Shown: one piece after another, positions 26,362-34,757 of the stretch
Layout of the letters: every line of letters starts with the position of its first letter
Numbering within the stretch: position 1 is the first letter of the stretch
NCBI RefSeq assembly: GCF_900110115.1
Contig: NZ_FOCM01000001.1
Span: forward strand, 186,001 to 250,000
Direction: 5' to 3'
From: Palleronia pelagia
GTDB lineage: Bacteria > Pseudomonadota > Alphaproteobacteria > Rhodobacterales > Rhodobacteraceae
Length of the DNA: 64,000 nucleotides
Position numbers and translations under genes: made by a program
The notes under the pieces: generated by a model
Database searches by the model: none
The model's input: the letters and a program-made list of their open reading frames with translations, nothing else
Told to the model about the DNA's origin: nothing

Positions 26362-26689
26362 GCCGGAACGCCGTCGCCACCGCGCGCATGAAGACGCGGC
26401 CCGATGGCGACGTCGCCGTGACCCGGACCACCTCGGACATCGCCTTCGTTCGCATTTTCGCCCGGGATGGCGATCGGTTGGCCGTGACGCTGGACGTCCT
26501 GCTTCCGGGCACGCCGATCGCGCAAGATGCATCGAGGCGCGCTGTCGCCTGTCACCTCGTGCTCTCAGCCGCAGCGTCCAACGCCACGCGATCCTGAAGG
26601 GGCCTGCTTTCCGACCCGGCCCGCGCACCTTGCCGCAACGATCGACCGTAGGGCGTGAGAGCGGTTCGATTTGGGAAGCAACGACCTCC
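26362..26689. other. Intergenic stretch between RTX gene and its truncated paralogue
   Basis: These 328 bases hold no convincing gene. Short open frames exist on both strands but have no ribosome site or recognisable motif. Given the neighbouring paralogue fragment, it may be decayed coding sequence. Confidence 0.4.
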
Positions 26690-26989
26690 ATGCTCGAAAT
26701 TCTTGGCACGCCCGACGATGACAACGGGTCCGACGCCCCTGCACTGACCGGAACCGGCGATGCCGACGTCATCAACGGATTTACCGGCGACGACCTGATC
26801 GAAGGCCTTGGCGACAGCGCGACGGCGGACTGGTTCCAGCTGAACGTGACGCATACCGCGGGCGCCGGAGCGGATGGCGTCGACGAAGCCTTCGTTGTCT
26901 ATCGGCCCACCGGTCAGATCCTGTGGGTCCTGGTCGACGGGGACACGGTGCCATCAGTCCAAGTATCGGCGGTCGAATGTTCGACTTGA
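26690..26989 (+). pseudogene. Truncated RTX paralogue
   Basis: A 99-aa frame. It opens with MLEILGTPDDDNGSD, has one and a half RTX-like repeats (GTGDADVINGFTGDDLIEG), then jumps to a segment matching the tail of the upstream RTX protein: ADWFQLNVTHTAGAGADGVD against AEWYQVNLAATPGAGAADVA, and YRPTGQILWVLVDG against FRPTGQIVWALVDG. The end (VSAVECST) differs. This looks like an internally deleted duplicate. It could still be expressed, but calcium-binding function is doubtful. Confidence 0.65.
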
Positions 26990-27105
26990 CGACCTGGGGG
27001 ACGATGCCCCCGTAGCGAGCCGGGTCCGAGTGCCCGGCACCCAATTCCCCAGCCAGGTGGCTCGGGGCCCGGAAGGGCGGGCCGTCTGGATCGAGTGTTG
27101 GCTGT

Positions 27106-27537
27106 TCAGCCCACGGCCATGACCGGGACCTTCGCGACCCCGATCAGCTTGTGCGACAGGCTGCCCATGAGCAGGCCGGTGAGCGTGCCCATGCCGCGCC
27201 GCCCGACCACGATCAGGTCGGCGCCCAGCTTGTCGGCATGGGCAAGGATCGCGTCGGCGGGGCGGCCGTTCAGAACATCCGGCTCGACATCGCAGCCGCG
27301 CGCGGCCGCTGCGGTCTTCGCACGATCGACCACTTCCTTGGTGTGGCGCTCCAACTCTTCGGTGTTGACCGGGATCTCGACCGCGCCGGCCCCCACGGCC
27401 AGCGCCGTGGTTTCCGGTTCGGGCACGAAGGCCACATGAAGCGTCGCGTCCTGGGATTTGGCCAGGTTGGCGGCGACTGTCAGCGCGTGTTCGGCAGGGT
27501 CGGAGCCGTCGAAGGGGACGAGGATCTTCTTGAACAT
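27106..27537 (-). CDS. Universal stress protein (UspA family)
   Basis: A 143-aa single-domain Usp: N-terminal KILVPFDGSDPAEHAL and C-terminal nucleotide-binding loop VVGRRGMGTLTGLLMGSLSHKL, the GxGx9GSxS-type ATP motif. A cytoplasmic stress-response protein. Good ribosome site (AAGGAGATCC). Monocistronic on the minus strand, downstream of the lytic transglycosylase. Confidence 0.92.
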   Translation of the reverse strand: MFKKILVPFDGSDPAEHALTVAANLAKSQDATLHVAFVPEPETTALAVGAGAVEIPVNTEELERHTKEVVDRAKTAAAARGCDVEPDVLNGRPADAILAHADKLGADLIVVGRRGMGTLTGLLMGSLSHKLIGVAKVPVMAVG

Positions 27538-27616
27538 TTGGATCTCCTTGTCGTGTGTGGCGCCTTGTTAACCGGTGTCGCCGGGCCCCTCCTTGATCGA
27601 GGTCAAGTGGCTGGGG

Positions 27617-28771
27617 TCAGCCTCCCAGCGATCGCAGCAGCGCCACCGAAGGATCACCGGTGGCAGCCTGTCCACGGCTGCGCTGGTACTCGGCGATGGC
27701 GGCGCGGCTGTTGGGGCCGAGGACGCCGTCGGCCCCGCCGGTGTCATATCCGAAACGCGTCAGTCGACGCTGCAGGTCCACGCGCATGTCCTTCGTCAGG
27801 CCATAGCGGTCGGGCGGGAACGCGCCCTGGATCGCCGGGCCGCCCGCGATCCGGTCCGACAGGTGGCCCACCCCGATCGCGTAGCTGTCGGAGTTGTTGT
27901 AGCGCTTGATCGCGTCGAAATTTCCCGTGACGCGGAAGCTGGGGCCGCCCGGCTGGGGCGTGATGACCCGCCCGCCCGAGGGCGCCGAGACGCCCACTTC
28001 GCCGCCCCAGGGCACCCCGCGCTGCCAGCCCGACCGCGAGAGATACGCGGCGGTCGAGGCCAGCGCGTCGGTTGGATCCTCGCCCCAGATGTCACGGCGT
28101 CCGTCGGCGGTGAAATCCACCGCGTAGGCCTGGTAGGACGTGGGGATGAACTGCGTGTGCCCCATGGCGCCGGCCCAGCTGCCCACCATGCGGTCGGGCG
28201 TGGTATCGCCGTTCTGGACGATCCTCAGGGCGGCGATCAGCTGCCGCTCGAAGAACGCGCCGCGCCGCCCGTCATAGGCCAGCGTCGAGGTCGACGACAC
28301 GATCGGGATATTGCCCCGGCGCGACCCGTAGTTCGACTCCAGCCCCCAGACCGCCGCGACCACCTGCGCCGGCACGCCGTAGCGCGCCTCGATCGCGTTC
28401 AGCGTGCCGCGATACTGGGCGAACTTCGCGCGGCCCGTGGCGACCTTCTCGTCCGAGGCGGCGATGGCCAGGTAGTCTTCCAGCGTCCGCGTGAACTCGG
28501 TCTGGTTGCGGTCGCGGTCGATGACGCCCGGCAGGAAGCCCGCACCCTGGAAACTGCGCGACACGACGCCCGAATCGATCCCGGCGGCCACGGCACGGCC
28601 GCGGAACGCGTCGACCCAGGCCGACCAGCCGGGATTGGGCTGAGGCCGCATCTCGGGCGGCAGGCCCGCGCGCCCGACGGGGACGCCCGCGCCACCGGCG
28701 CCGCCGACCTGGCAGGCCGACAGGCCCAGGGCCGCCGCACCTAAGGAAAAGGTTCTGCGTGAAATCTGCAT
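27617..28771 (-). CDS. Lytic murein transglycosylase (MltB-like lipoprotein)
   Basis: A 384-aa enzyme that cleaves peptidoglycan glycan strands in the periplasm. The N-terminus combines a twin-arginine-like SRRTFSLGAAALGLSAC with a lipobox cysteine. The catalytic Glu is in VWGLESNYGSRRGN, followed by AGAMGHTQFIPTSY. The C-terminus has a peptidoglycan-binding domain (LQRRLTRFGYDTGGADGVLG). Transcribed divergently from the ExoD-like gene. Confidence 0.92.
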   Translation of the reverse strand: MQISRRTFSLGAAALGLSACQVGGAGGAGVPVGRAGLPPEMRPQPNPGWSAWVDAFRGRAVAAGIDSGVVSRSFQGAGFLPGVIDRDRNQTEFTRTLEDYLAIAASDEKVATGRAKFAQYRGTLNAIEARYGVPAQVVAAVWGLESNYGSRRGNIPIVSSTSTLAYDGRRGAFFERQLIAALRIVQNGDTTPDRMVGSWAGAMGHTQFIPTSYQAYAVDFTADGRRDIWGEDPTDALASTAAYLSRSGWQRGVPWGGEVGVSAPSGGRVITPQPGGPSFRVTGNFDAIKRYNNSDSYAIGVGHLSDRIAGGPAIQGAFPPDRYGLTKDMRVDLQRRLTRFGYDTGGADGVLGPNSRAAIAEYQRSRGQAATGDPSVALLRSLGG

Positions 28772-28906
28772 GTGAAGGGTCCGCTCGCTTGGTTTTTTGC
28801 CAGTCTAGCAAGGCCGTGCTAAACGTCGAGGGCAAGCACGCGACACTCGGCCGGGAACCGCGTGCGGGGCGGGGAACCGAGCCGCCTTGGCCCGTGTTCG
28901 GAGCAG

Positions 28907-29521
28907 ATGACGGGACAAAACGACATGGCCGACGGGGGACATTACGTCCGTGACATTCTCGACCAGCTGGACGAGCTGAGCGGTCGCGACAAGATCTCGG
29001 TCGGCGACGTGGTCGAGGCGTTCGGCCCCACGGCCTTCCTGCCGCTGCTGCTGGTGCCCGCGCTGCTGGTCACCTCGCCGCTCAGCGGCATTCCGCTGTT
29101 TTCCAGCCTGTGCGGCATCACCATCGGCCTGATCTCGTCGCAGCTGTTCATCCAGCGCCAGTCGCTGTGGCTGCCCGGTTTCCTGTGGAAGCGCACGGTT
29201 CGCGGCCAGCGCCTGCACGAGGGGATCGTGAAAAGCCGGTCGCTGGCCGACTGGGTCGACCGGCACCTGGGCGACCGGCTGCACGCCTTCACCTCGGCGC
29301 CCGGACGGGCCATGGCCTACCTCGCCTGCATGGTCGCGGGTTTTGCCATGCCGTTTCTGGAACTGGTGCCGTTCTCGTCCTCGCTGCTGGGCCTGTCGGT
29401 GGTGTTCATCGTCACGGGTCTGCTGGCGGTGGACGGGCTGTTCGTGCTGCTGGGCTACTGCATCATCGCGCTGGCCTCGATGATCCCGGTTTTCGTGTTC
29501 ACGGGCCTGCTCTCGGCTTGA
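28907..29521 (+). CDS. ExoD-like exopolysaccharide synthesis protein
   Basis: A 204-aa membrane protein of the ExoD family, with about four to five hydrophobic segments and the conserved GPTAFLPLLLVPALLVTSPL and SGIPLFSSLCGI. ExoD influences exopolysaccharide production in rhizobia; its biochemical role is unknown. Start chosen at 28907 (CGGAG ribosome site); MADGG at 28925 is an alternative. Confidence 0.82.
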   Translation: MTGQNDMADGGHYVRDILDQLDELSGRDKISVGDVVEAFGPTAFLPLLLVPALLVTSPLSGIPLFSSLCGITIGLISSQLFIQRQSLWLPGFLWKRTVRGQRLHEGIVKSRSLADWVDRHLGDRLHAFTSAPGRAMAYLACMVAGFAMPFLELVPFSSSLLGLSVVFIVTGLLAVDGLFVLLGYCIIALASMIPVFVFTGLLSA

Positions 29522-29572
29522 CTCTGCGGCAAATGGCGTGTCGCCTGCTGCCGTCTATTCTGCACTGCGGCA

Positions 29573-30214
29573 ATGACGGGGGGACGCGGTTTGGCGCATG
29601 TAATCACGGTGGCCCAGCAAAAGGGCGGGTCGGGCAAGACGACGCTGGCGGTGAACCTGGCGGTGGCGCTGGTCCGCGCGGGCCACTCGGTGGCCGTGCT
29701 CGACACCGACCCGCAGGGATCGCTGGGTCGGTGGTTCATGGCCCGGCGCGAGGCGGGGATCGAGGACCTGGATTTCGCCACGGCCAGCGCCTGGGGCGTC
29801 AGCTATGAATGCGACAAGCTGAAGAAGACCAACGATTTCGTCATCATAGACACGCCGCCCAAGGTCGATTCCGATCTGCGCCCTGCCTTGCGGGCGACCG
29901 ACCTGGTTCTGGTCCCGGTGGCCACCAGCCAGGTGGATCTCTGGGCGGTGGACTCGATCCTCGACCTGGCCGAGCGCATCCGCAAACCCGCCATGGTGGT
30001 GCTGAACCGGTTCAAGTCGGGCACGCGCGTGTCGGACGAGATCGACGGCCTGCTGGGCGAGCGCGAGCTGACCCGCGCCAAGACGGTGCTGGGCAACCGC
30101 GTGGTCTATGTCGAGACGCTGGGGCAGGGGCGTGGCGTGCTGGAGCGCGGCAAGGGCGCCTGGAGCACCGAGGTCGAATCCCTGCGCGACGAGATCATCG
30201 CCGCCCTGGGCTGA
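29573..30214 (+). CDS. Orphan ParA-family ATPase
   Basis: A 213-aa deviant-Walker ATPase: AQQKGGSGKTTLAVNL (Walker A'), AVLDTDPQGSLG and DFVIIDTPPKVD. No ParB or centromere-like repeats are nearby, so it is probably not a replicon partition gene; orphan ParA proteins position protein clusters or act as MipZ-like regulators. ATG at 29573 lies in a weak context; a TTG at 29591 next to the domain is possible. Confidence 0.85.
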   Translation: MTGGRGLAHVITVAQQKGGSGKTTLAVNLAVALVRAGHSVAVLDTDPQGSLGRWFMARREAGIEDLDFATASAWGVSYECDKLKKTNDFVIIDTPPKVDSDLRPALRATDLVLVPVATSQVDLWAVDSILDLAERIRKPAMVVLNRFKSGTRVSDEIDGLLGERELTRAKTVLGNRVVYVETLGQGRGVLERGKGAWSTEVESLRDEIIAALG

Positions 30215-30220
30215 TCGCCA

Positions 30221-30250
30221 ACGAAAAAAGGCGCGGGGATACCGCGCCTT
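30221..30250 (-). terminator. Rho-independent terminator of the cold-shock gene
   Basis: A 9-bp stem (AAGGCGCGG with CCGCGCCTT) and a 5-base loop. On the minus strand it is followed by a run of Ts (the A-run 30224-30229 on the plus strand), a classic terminator. Lies between the convergent parA-like and cold-shock genes and may serve both. Confidence 0.85.
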
Positions 30251-30272
30251 CCTCCATCGTATCGGTCTTGGC

Positions 30273-30479
30273 TTACGCCAGGGCCAGGTTCGTCGCCGAC
30301 TGGCGGCCGTCACGGCCGGTTTCCATGTCGAAGGTGACCTTCTGGTCGTCCTTCAGGCCGGTCAGGCCGGCACGCTCGACGGCGGAAATGTGGACGAAAA
30401 CGTCCTTGCCGCCGGTCTCGGGCGCGATGAAGCCGAAGCCTTTGGTGGTGTTGAACCATTTCACAGTGCCGTTGGCCAT
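30273..30479 (-). CDS. Cold-shock protein (CspA family)
   Basis: A 68-aa nucleic-acid-binding cold-shock domain: GTVKWFNTTKGFGFIAPE (RNP1), KDVFVHISAVERAG (RNP2) and VTFDMETGRDGRQSA. It binds single-stranded RNA or DNA. The ATG at 30479 has an AGGAG site and gives the standard length. Monocistronic, with a terminator directly downstream. Confidence 0.95.
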   Translation of the reverse strand: MANGTVKWFNTTKGFGFIAPETGGKDVFVHISAVERAGLTGLKDDQKVTFDMETGRDGRQSATNLALA

Positions 30480-30777
30480 GTGATGTCTCCTGTCGTTTGG
30501 TCGTCTGTTCGCGGAATTGCAACAGCGTGGCAAAAGGTGCCTTGATCGAGTTCGCTGATGCCCGCGTTGACGGGACAGGGGATCGATAGAGGTCGTCTAA
30601 GCACGTGCCTCATGACACCGGGCCTCGGGCTTTGCAAGAAAAAATCGCCGCGCACCGGGGGGCTTGCCTGGCTGCGCCGCCGAACCCCGATCAGCGGGCC
30701 GATCCGGCGGGCTGGTATCGGGTGCGGCGGATATGCGCCGACATGGGACGCGACCGCGAAACGTGATCGGGCGCGCC
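30480..30777. other. Intergenic stretch upstream of the cold-shock gene
   Basis: About 300 bases between the divergent cold-shock gene and the stress-type promoter of the 41-aa gene. Presumably includes the cold-shock promoter and leader on the minus strand. No gene with a ribosome site or family motif was found. Confidence 0.4.
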
Positions 30778-30802
30778 GGAACAGCGGCTGCAACCACCCG
30801 TT
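30778..30802 (+). promoter_or_regulatory. EcfG-like general stress promoter
   Basis: GGAAC (30778-30782), 16 bases, CGTT (30799-30802): an exact match to the EcfG-type extracytoplasmic sigma consensus of alphaproteobacteria. A start about 7 bases further on would leave a leader of about 20 bases with the GGAGG site before the small gene at 30831, a very good fit. Confidence 0.65.
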
Positions 30803-30830
30803 GACCCGCCAGTGAAACGGAGGAAACGTC

Positions 30831-30956
30831 ATGTTGAAACGCCTTTTGAGATCCCTTCTCGGCGGTCGCGGCCGTCGCCGCACCGTGCAGCGTCGCCGCG
30901 ACCCGAAGGTGGCCGCGGCCAAGACGGTGGCCCGCGAAGCCAGCCGCAAACTGTAA
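30831..30956 (+). CDS. Small basic protein, 41 aa, unknown function
   Basis: A 41-residue protein: MLKRLLRSLLGG, then GRRRTVQRRR, then a helical Ala/Lys tail (VAAAKTVAREASRKL). Roughly a third of residues are Arg or Lys; an amphipathic N-terminus followed by a basic patch suggests RNA, ribosome or membrane contact (inference). Strong support for being real: GGAGG ribosome site, a matching EcfG-like promoter upstream, and a hairpin terminator 4 bases after the stop. Confidence 0.75.
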   Translation: MLKRLLRSLLGGRGRRRTVQRRRDPKVAAAKTVAREASRKL

Positions 30957-30960
30957 GCGA

Positions 30961-30990
30961 AAGGCCGCGCCGATGGGCGCGGCCTTTCCC
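30961..30990 (+). terminator. Terminator of the 41-aa gene
   Basis: A perfect 11-bp stem (AAGGCCGCGCC, 30961-30971, with GGCGCGGCCTT, 30976-30986), loop GATG, followed by TCCC. The A/T-ended stem extends into a short T-run. Confidence 0.75.
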
Positions 30991-31283
30991 GTATCCGGGG
31001 CCGGTCCAGGGCCCTGCATTTTCTCGCGCAGATTGCCGTTGCGGCACCGCCCCCGGCGATCCTGCGATCGGGAATTCCCAAGTCATTCCACGTGCCGAGG
31101 GGCCGCAAGCGCCACCCCGGAAATTTACGTTGCGGCAAGCCGCCGCAGCGCAGCATATTTCCTGCGCGGGATGGACCCAACGTGATATGTTGACCGTTAG
31201 ACGAGGTATCGCGCAAAAGCCCGGTGCCGTCTCATTTCCCCACCCAAGGCCGTCTTTCCCGCGGCCATTGTCAGAAAGCCAAG
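30991..31283. other. Intergenic region before the 37-aa gene
   Basis: No gene seen. It holds a 6-bp hairpin (TGCGGC with GCCGCA, around 31134-31150) and an EcfG-like promoter at 31173-31198 feeding the next small gene. Confidence 0.4.
31173..31198 (+). promoter_or_regulatory. Second EcfG-like promoter (one mismatch)
   Basis: GGACC (31173-31177), 17 bases, CGTT (31195-31198). It differs by one base from the GGAAC/CGTT consensus. It would give the 37-aa gene at 31284 a leader of about 75 bases. Weaker evidence than the site at 30778. Confidence 0.35.
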
Positions 31284-31397
31284 ATGACCGACAAGAAGAT
31301 CTCTTCCAAACCCGTGGTGCTGGGCCAGACGCCGGTATCGGACAAGGATCCGAACCGCTTCGACACGGCCCCCAGCACCGTGAAGCCCAAGGTCTGA
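31284..31397 (+). CDS. Small polar protein, 37 aa, unknown function
   Basis: A 37-residue polar protein beginning MTDKKISSKPVVLGQTPVSD and ending PSTVKPKV. No membrane segment and low hydrophobicity, so it is probably disordered. Ribosome site is AAAGCCAAG-like and weak. Support comes from a dedicated 13-bp terminator just downstream and an EcfG-like site upstream. Not recognised. Confidence 0.55.
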   Translation: MTDKKISSKPVVLGQTPVSDKDPNRFDTAPSTVKPKV

Positions 31398-31419
31398 GCC
31401 TCCGGTTCGGCTGAAACGA

Positions 31420-31450
31420 AAACGCCCGCGCCATCCCGGCGCGGGCGTTT
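31420..31450. terminator. Bidirectional terminator between the 37-aa gene and ettA
   Basis: A perfect 13-bp stem (AAACGCCCGCGCC, 31420-31432, with GGCGCGGGCGTTT, 31438-31450) and a 5-base loop between convergent genes. Confidence 0.85.
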
Positions 31451-31485
31451 CTGGTTCCGGTCGGGGCCCAAAGACGGCCCGCCGC

Positions 31486-33141
31486 CTACCGCGCGAATTT
31501 CTTGAACTTCACGCGCTTGGGCTCGAGCGAATCCACGCCCAGCCGCTTCTTCTTGTCTTCCTCGTAATCCTCGAAGTTGCCCTGGAACCACTCCACGTGG
31601 CCCTCGCCCTCGAAGGCCAGGATGTGGGTGCAGAGCCGGTCGAGGAAGAAGCGGTCGTGGCTGATGATGACGGCGCAGCCCGCGAAATCCTCCAGCGCGT
31701 CTTCCAGCGCGCGCAGGGTCTCGACGTCCAGGTCGTTGGTCGGCTCGTCGAGCAGCAGAACGTTGCCGCCGGATTTCAGCAGCTTGGCCATGTGCACGCG
31801 GTTGCGCTCGCCGCCCGACAGGCTGCCGACCTTCTTCTGCTGGTCGCCGCCCTTGAAATTGAACGCCCCGCAATAGGCGCGCGAATTCATCTGCGCGTCG
31901 CCCAGGTCAATGATCTCGCCGCCGCCCGAGATCTCCTCCCAGACGGTGGCGTTGGGGTCGAGCGCGTCGCGCGACTGATCCACATAGGCCAGGTCCACGG
32001 TGTCGCCGAACTCGATGCTGCCCTCGTCGGGCTGTTCCTGCCCGGTCAACATCCGGAACAGCGTGGTCTTGCCCGCGCCGTTGGGGCCGATCACGCCCAC
32101 GATGCCGCCCGGCGGCAGCGAGAAGCTCAGATCCTCGATCAGAAGCTTGTCGCCCATGCCCTTCTTCAGGTTCTCGACCTCGATCACCTTGCCGCCCAGC
32201 CGCTCGCCGTTGGGGATGATGATCTGCGCCTTGCCCAGACGCTCGCGCTCGGACTGGTTGGCCATTTCCTCGTAGGCGCTGATCCGGGCCTTCGATTTCG
32301 CCTGCCGCGCCTTCTGGCCCTGGCGCATCCATTCCAGCTCGCGCTGAAGGGTCTTCTGCTTGGACTTGTCCTCGCGCGCTTCCTGCTCCAGCCGCTTGGC
32401 CTTCTGTTCCAGCCACGAGGAATAGTTGCCCTCGTAGGGGATGCCGCGGCCGCGGTCGAGCTCGAGGATCCAGCCGGTGATGTCGTCCAGGAAATACCGG
32501 TCGTGGGTGACGATCAGGATGGTGCCCTTGTACTCGATCAGGTGGTTCTGCAGCCAGGCGATGGTCTCGGCGTCCAGGTGGTTGGTCGGCTCGTCCAGCA
32601 GCAGCATGTCGGGCTGTTCCAGCAGCAGCCGGCACAGCGCCACGCGGCGCGCCTCGCCGCCCGACAGGGTCGCGGGATCGGCATCGTCGGGGGGGCAGCG
32701 CAGCGCCTCCATGCTGATGTCGATCTGCGCGTCGAGATCCCACAGGTTCTGCGCGTCGATCTCGTCCTGGAGCTTGGCCATCTCCTCGGCCGTCTCGTCG
32801 GAATAGTTCATCGCCAGCTCGTTGTAGCGTTCGAGCACGGCCTGCTTTTCCTTCACGCCCAGCATGACGTTCTCGCGCACCGTCAGCGACGGGTCGAGCT
32901 GCGGCTCCTGCGGAAGGTAGCCGACCCTGGCGCCCTCGGCCGCCCAGGCCTCGCCGGTGAAATCCTTGTCCATCCCGGCCATGATCTTCAGCAGGGTGGA
33001 CTTACCGGCGCCGTTCACGCCGACGACGCCGATCTTCACGCCGGGCAGGAAGTTCAGGCGAATGTTCTCGAACAGCTTCTTGCCGCCGGGGATCGTCTTG
33101 GACACGCCGTCCATGTGGTAGACGAATTGATAGGCTGCCAT
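31486..33141 (-). CDS. ettA: Energy-dependent translational throttle protein EttA (ABC-F)
   Basis: A 551-aa cytosolic ABC-F protein with two ATPase domains: [14 protein letters not shown] and [14 protein letters not shown] Walker A motifs, [13 protein letters not shown] and [13 protein letters not shown] signatures, and two LLLDEPTN Walker B motifs. The linker with [17 protein letters not shown] fits the P-site tRNA-interacting region. EttA binds the ribosomal E site and gates translation by ATP/ADP ratio. Start set at MAAYQF with a GGAGG site. Confidence 0.95.
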   Translation of the reverse strand: MAAYQFVYHMDGVSKTIPGGKKLFENIRLNFLPGVKIGVVGVNGAGKSTLLKIMAGMDKDFTGEAWAAEGARVGYLPQEPQLDPSLTVRENVMLGVKEKQAVLERYNELAMNYSDETAEEMAKLQDEIDAQNLWDLDAQIDISMEALRCPPDDADPATLSGGEARRVALCRLLLEQPDMLLLDEPTNHLDAETIAWLQNHLIEYKGTILIVTHDRYFLDDITGWILELDRGRGIPYEGNYSSWLEQKAKRLEQEAREDKSKQKTLQRELEWMRQGQKARQAKSKARISAYEEMANQSERERLGKAQIIIPNGERLGGKVIEVENLKKGMGDKLLIEDLSFSLPPGGIVGVIGPNGAGKTTLFRMLTGQEQPDEGSIEFGDTVDLAYVDQSRDALDPNATVWEEISGGGEIIDLGDAQMNSRAYCGAFNFKGGDQQKKVGSLSGGERNRVHMAKLLKSGGNVLLLDEPTNDLDVETLRALEDALEDFAGCAVIISHDRFFLDRLCTHILAFEGEGHVEWFQGNFEDYEEDKKKRLGVDSLEPKRVKFKKFAR

Positions 33142-33272
33142 GGGGCCTCCGCAATGCATGCATGGGAATGTTGCGCGGGGGTGTAGGCGATATCGCGCCC
33201 GGCTGGAAGGGGGCGCGGAACGCCTTAAGTTGACGCAACGGGAATTACGTCACGCCGAAGGAGGCCGATCCG

Positions 33273-33752
33273 ATCGACGGGGATCTGCGATACCTGATCT
33301 ACCGCTCGCGCGCCTTGTTCGCGCAGGGCAGCGCCACGGCGCACGACATGGCGCGGGGTGCCCGCCGCCGCAACGCCCGGCACGGCCTCACGGGCTATCT
33401 TCACATCGAAGGGACGACGATCGTCCAGTATCTCGAAGGACCCGTTGCGCCGCTGGCCCGGCTCTTCGGCAATATCGCCCGCGACCCGCTGCATACGGAC
33501 CTGTCGCTTCTGGCCAACGGCATCCTGCCGGGCCGCCGGTTCTCGGGCTGGGCCATGGCCTTCTCGGGGGGCGGGCCGGTGTCGTTCGCGGCCACCCGTG
33601 CGGATCAGGATGACTGGGATATCGACCGGGCCAGTGTCGATGCATTGCTCGATTTCATGCTGCTCTGCGTGCCGGGCCTTCCCGCGGACGACCCTGCGCC
33701 TACAGGATTTCATCCTCGTCGAACATCGGATCGGCCTCGATCTCGGCCGTGA
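33273..33752 (+). CDS. BLUF-domain blue-light sensor protein
   Basis: A short BLUF photoreceptor of about 159 aa. The flavin-site residues align by eye with AppA: Tyr in LIYRSRALF, Asn in RRNARHGLTGYL, Gln in IVQYLEG and Trp/Met in FSGWAMAFS. No ATG, GTG or TTG start precedes the essential Tyr in this frame; an AAGGAGG site (33258-33264) sits 8 bases before an ATC at 33273, the only well-placed start. A TTG at 33315 would remove the Tyr. The 3' end overlaps the convergent AstE-like gene by about 50 bases. Confidence 0.72.
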   Translation: MDGDLRYLIYRSRALFAQGSATAHDMARGARRRNARHGLTGYLHIEGTTIVQYLEGPVAPLARLFGNIARDPLHTDLSLLANGILPGRRFSGWAMAFSGGGPVSFAATRADQDDWDIDRASVDALLDFMLLCVPGLPADDPAPTGFHPRRTSDRPRSRP

Positions 33753-34734
33753 GCCGGGCCATGCGCGCCTCGGGGTCGGCCTTGACGGGCGCCAGGTGGT
33801 AGACCGCGTCGCCCTCGTTCACCACGGGCATTGTGGCGCGGCCCAGCACGATGGCGGCGGTGTCGGCCTCGATCTCGATCTCGTGCTCGCCGAACGGGTC
33901 CGACACGACGGCCAGCAGGGTTCCGGGCTCGACCCCTTCGCCCACCTCCTTGAACATCCGCAGAAGGCCGCCCGCCGGCGCGCGCAGCCAGTGCGAGCTG
34001 GCGCAGGCCAGCGACGGCGCCCGTCGACGGCCCAGCCCCTTGGAGCCGATCATGCCCATCCGGTGCATCACCCGCAGGATGCCCGACGCCCCCACGCGCG
34101 CCGCGAATTCGTCGAAGCGCAGCGCCTCGCCCGCCTCGTACAGCAGGATGTCGCAGCCCTCGGCGCGGGCGGCGGCGCGCAGGCTGCCTTCGCGCAGCTT
34201 GGCGCGCACGATCACCGGTGCGCCGAAGGCCTCGGCCCGGGCCAGCGTCTCGTCCGACGAGGCCGAGACGCGGATCTGCGGCATGTTGGTGCGGTGGATC
34301 GCGGCCGAATGCAGGTCGATCCCGAAATCGCTGCGCGCCACCACCTCGGTCATGAAGAGATGCGCGAGCCGCGCGGCCAGCGACCCGGTCTCGAACCCCG
34401 GGAAGGACCGGTTCAGGTCGCGCCGGTCGGGCATGTAGCGCGAGTTGTTGAGAAACCCGAAGGTGTTGACGATGGGCACCACCAGAAGCGTGCCGGCCAG
34501 GCTGCCCAGTTGCGGCTGGCGCAGCAGCCGGCGCGCGATCTCGACCCCGATCACCTCGTCCCCGTGCACGGCCGCGCTGACGAACAGGGTGGGGCCGGGG
34601 CGGCGGCCATGGACCACGTGCACCGACATGGTGACCGGCGTGTGGTCCGACAGGCGGCTGACCGGCAGGTCCACCGTGCGCGACGTGCCCGGTGCGACCT
34701 CGGTATCACCGATCCGGAAGGGCTCACGGGGCAT
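33700..34734 (-). CDS. Succinylglutamate desuccinylase/aspartoacylase-family zinc deacylase
   Basis: A 344-aa M14-like zinc enzyme. The metal ligands are visible as AAVHGDEVIGVE (His and Glu), and DRRDLNRSFPG is the family substrate motif. The C-terminal part forms a barrel-sandwich-like domain. The exact substrate is unknown, but it hydrolyses an amide-linked acyl or aminoacyl group by family. It follows the RimK-like ligase on the same strand, with a hairpin between. Confidence 0.85.
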   Translation of the reverse strand: MPREPFRIGDTEVAPGTSRTVDLPVSRLSDHTPVTMSVHVVHGRRPGPTLFVSAAVHGDEVIGVEIARRLLRQPQLGSLAGTLLVVPIVNTFGFLNNSRYMPDRRDLNRSFPGFETGSLAARLAHLFMTEVVARSDFGIDLHSAAIHRTNMPQIRVSASSDETLARAEAFGAPVIVRAKLREGSLRAAARAEGCDILLYEAGEALRFDEFAARVGASGILRVMHRMGMIGSKGLGRRRAPSLACASSHWLRAPAGGLLRMFKEVGEGVEPGTLLAVVSDPFGEHEIEIEADTAAIVLGRATMPVVNEGDAVYHLAPVKADPEARMARLTAEIEADPMFDEDEIL

Positions 34735-34757
34735 GGGGCATCTCCTGCGCTCGGGCG

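Noticed and set aside
26362-26597. Short frames on both strands between the RTX gene and its fragment
   Set aside because: No ribosome site or recognisable motif, and they conflict with each other.
23791-26775. A 994-codon open frame on the minus strand
   Set aside because: Antisense to the RTX gene; composition mirrors RTX codons and no motif was found.
30558-30815. An 85-codon plus-strand frame before the 41-aa gene
   Set aside because: No ribosome site, no motif, and it overlaps the EcfG-like promoter.
33217-33242. GGAAC-N17-CGGG upstream of the BLUF gene as an EcfG promoter
   Set aside because: The -10 part has two mismatches to CGTT, and the expected start would leave almost no leader before the ribosome site.
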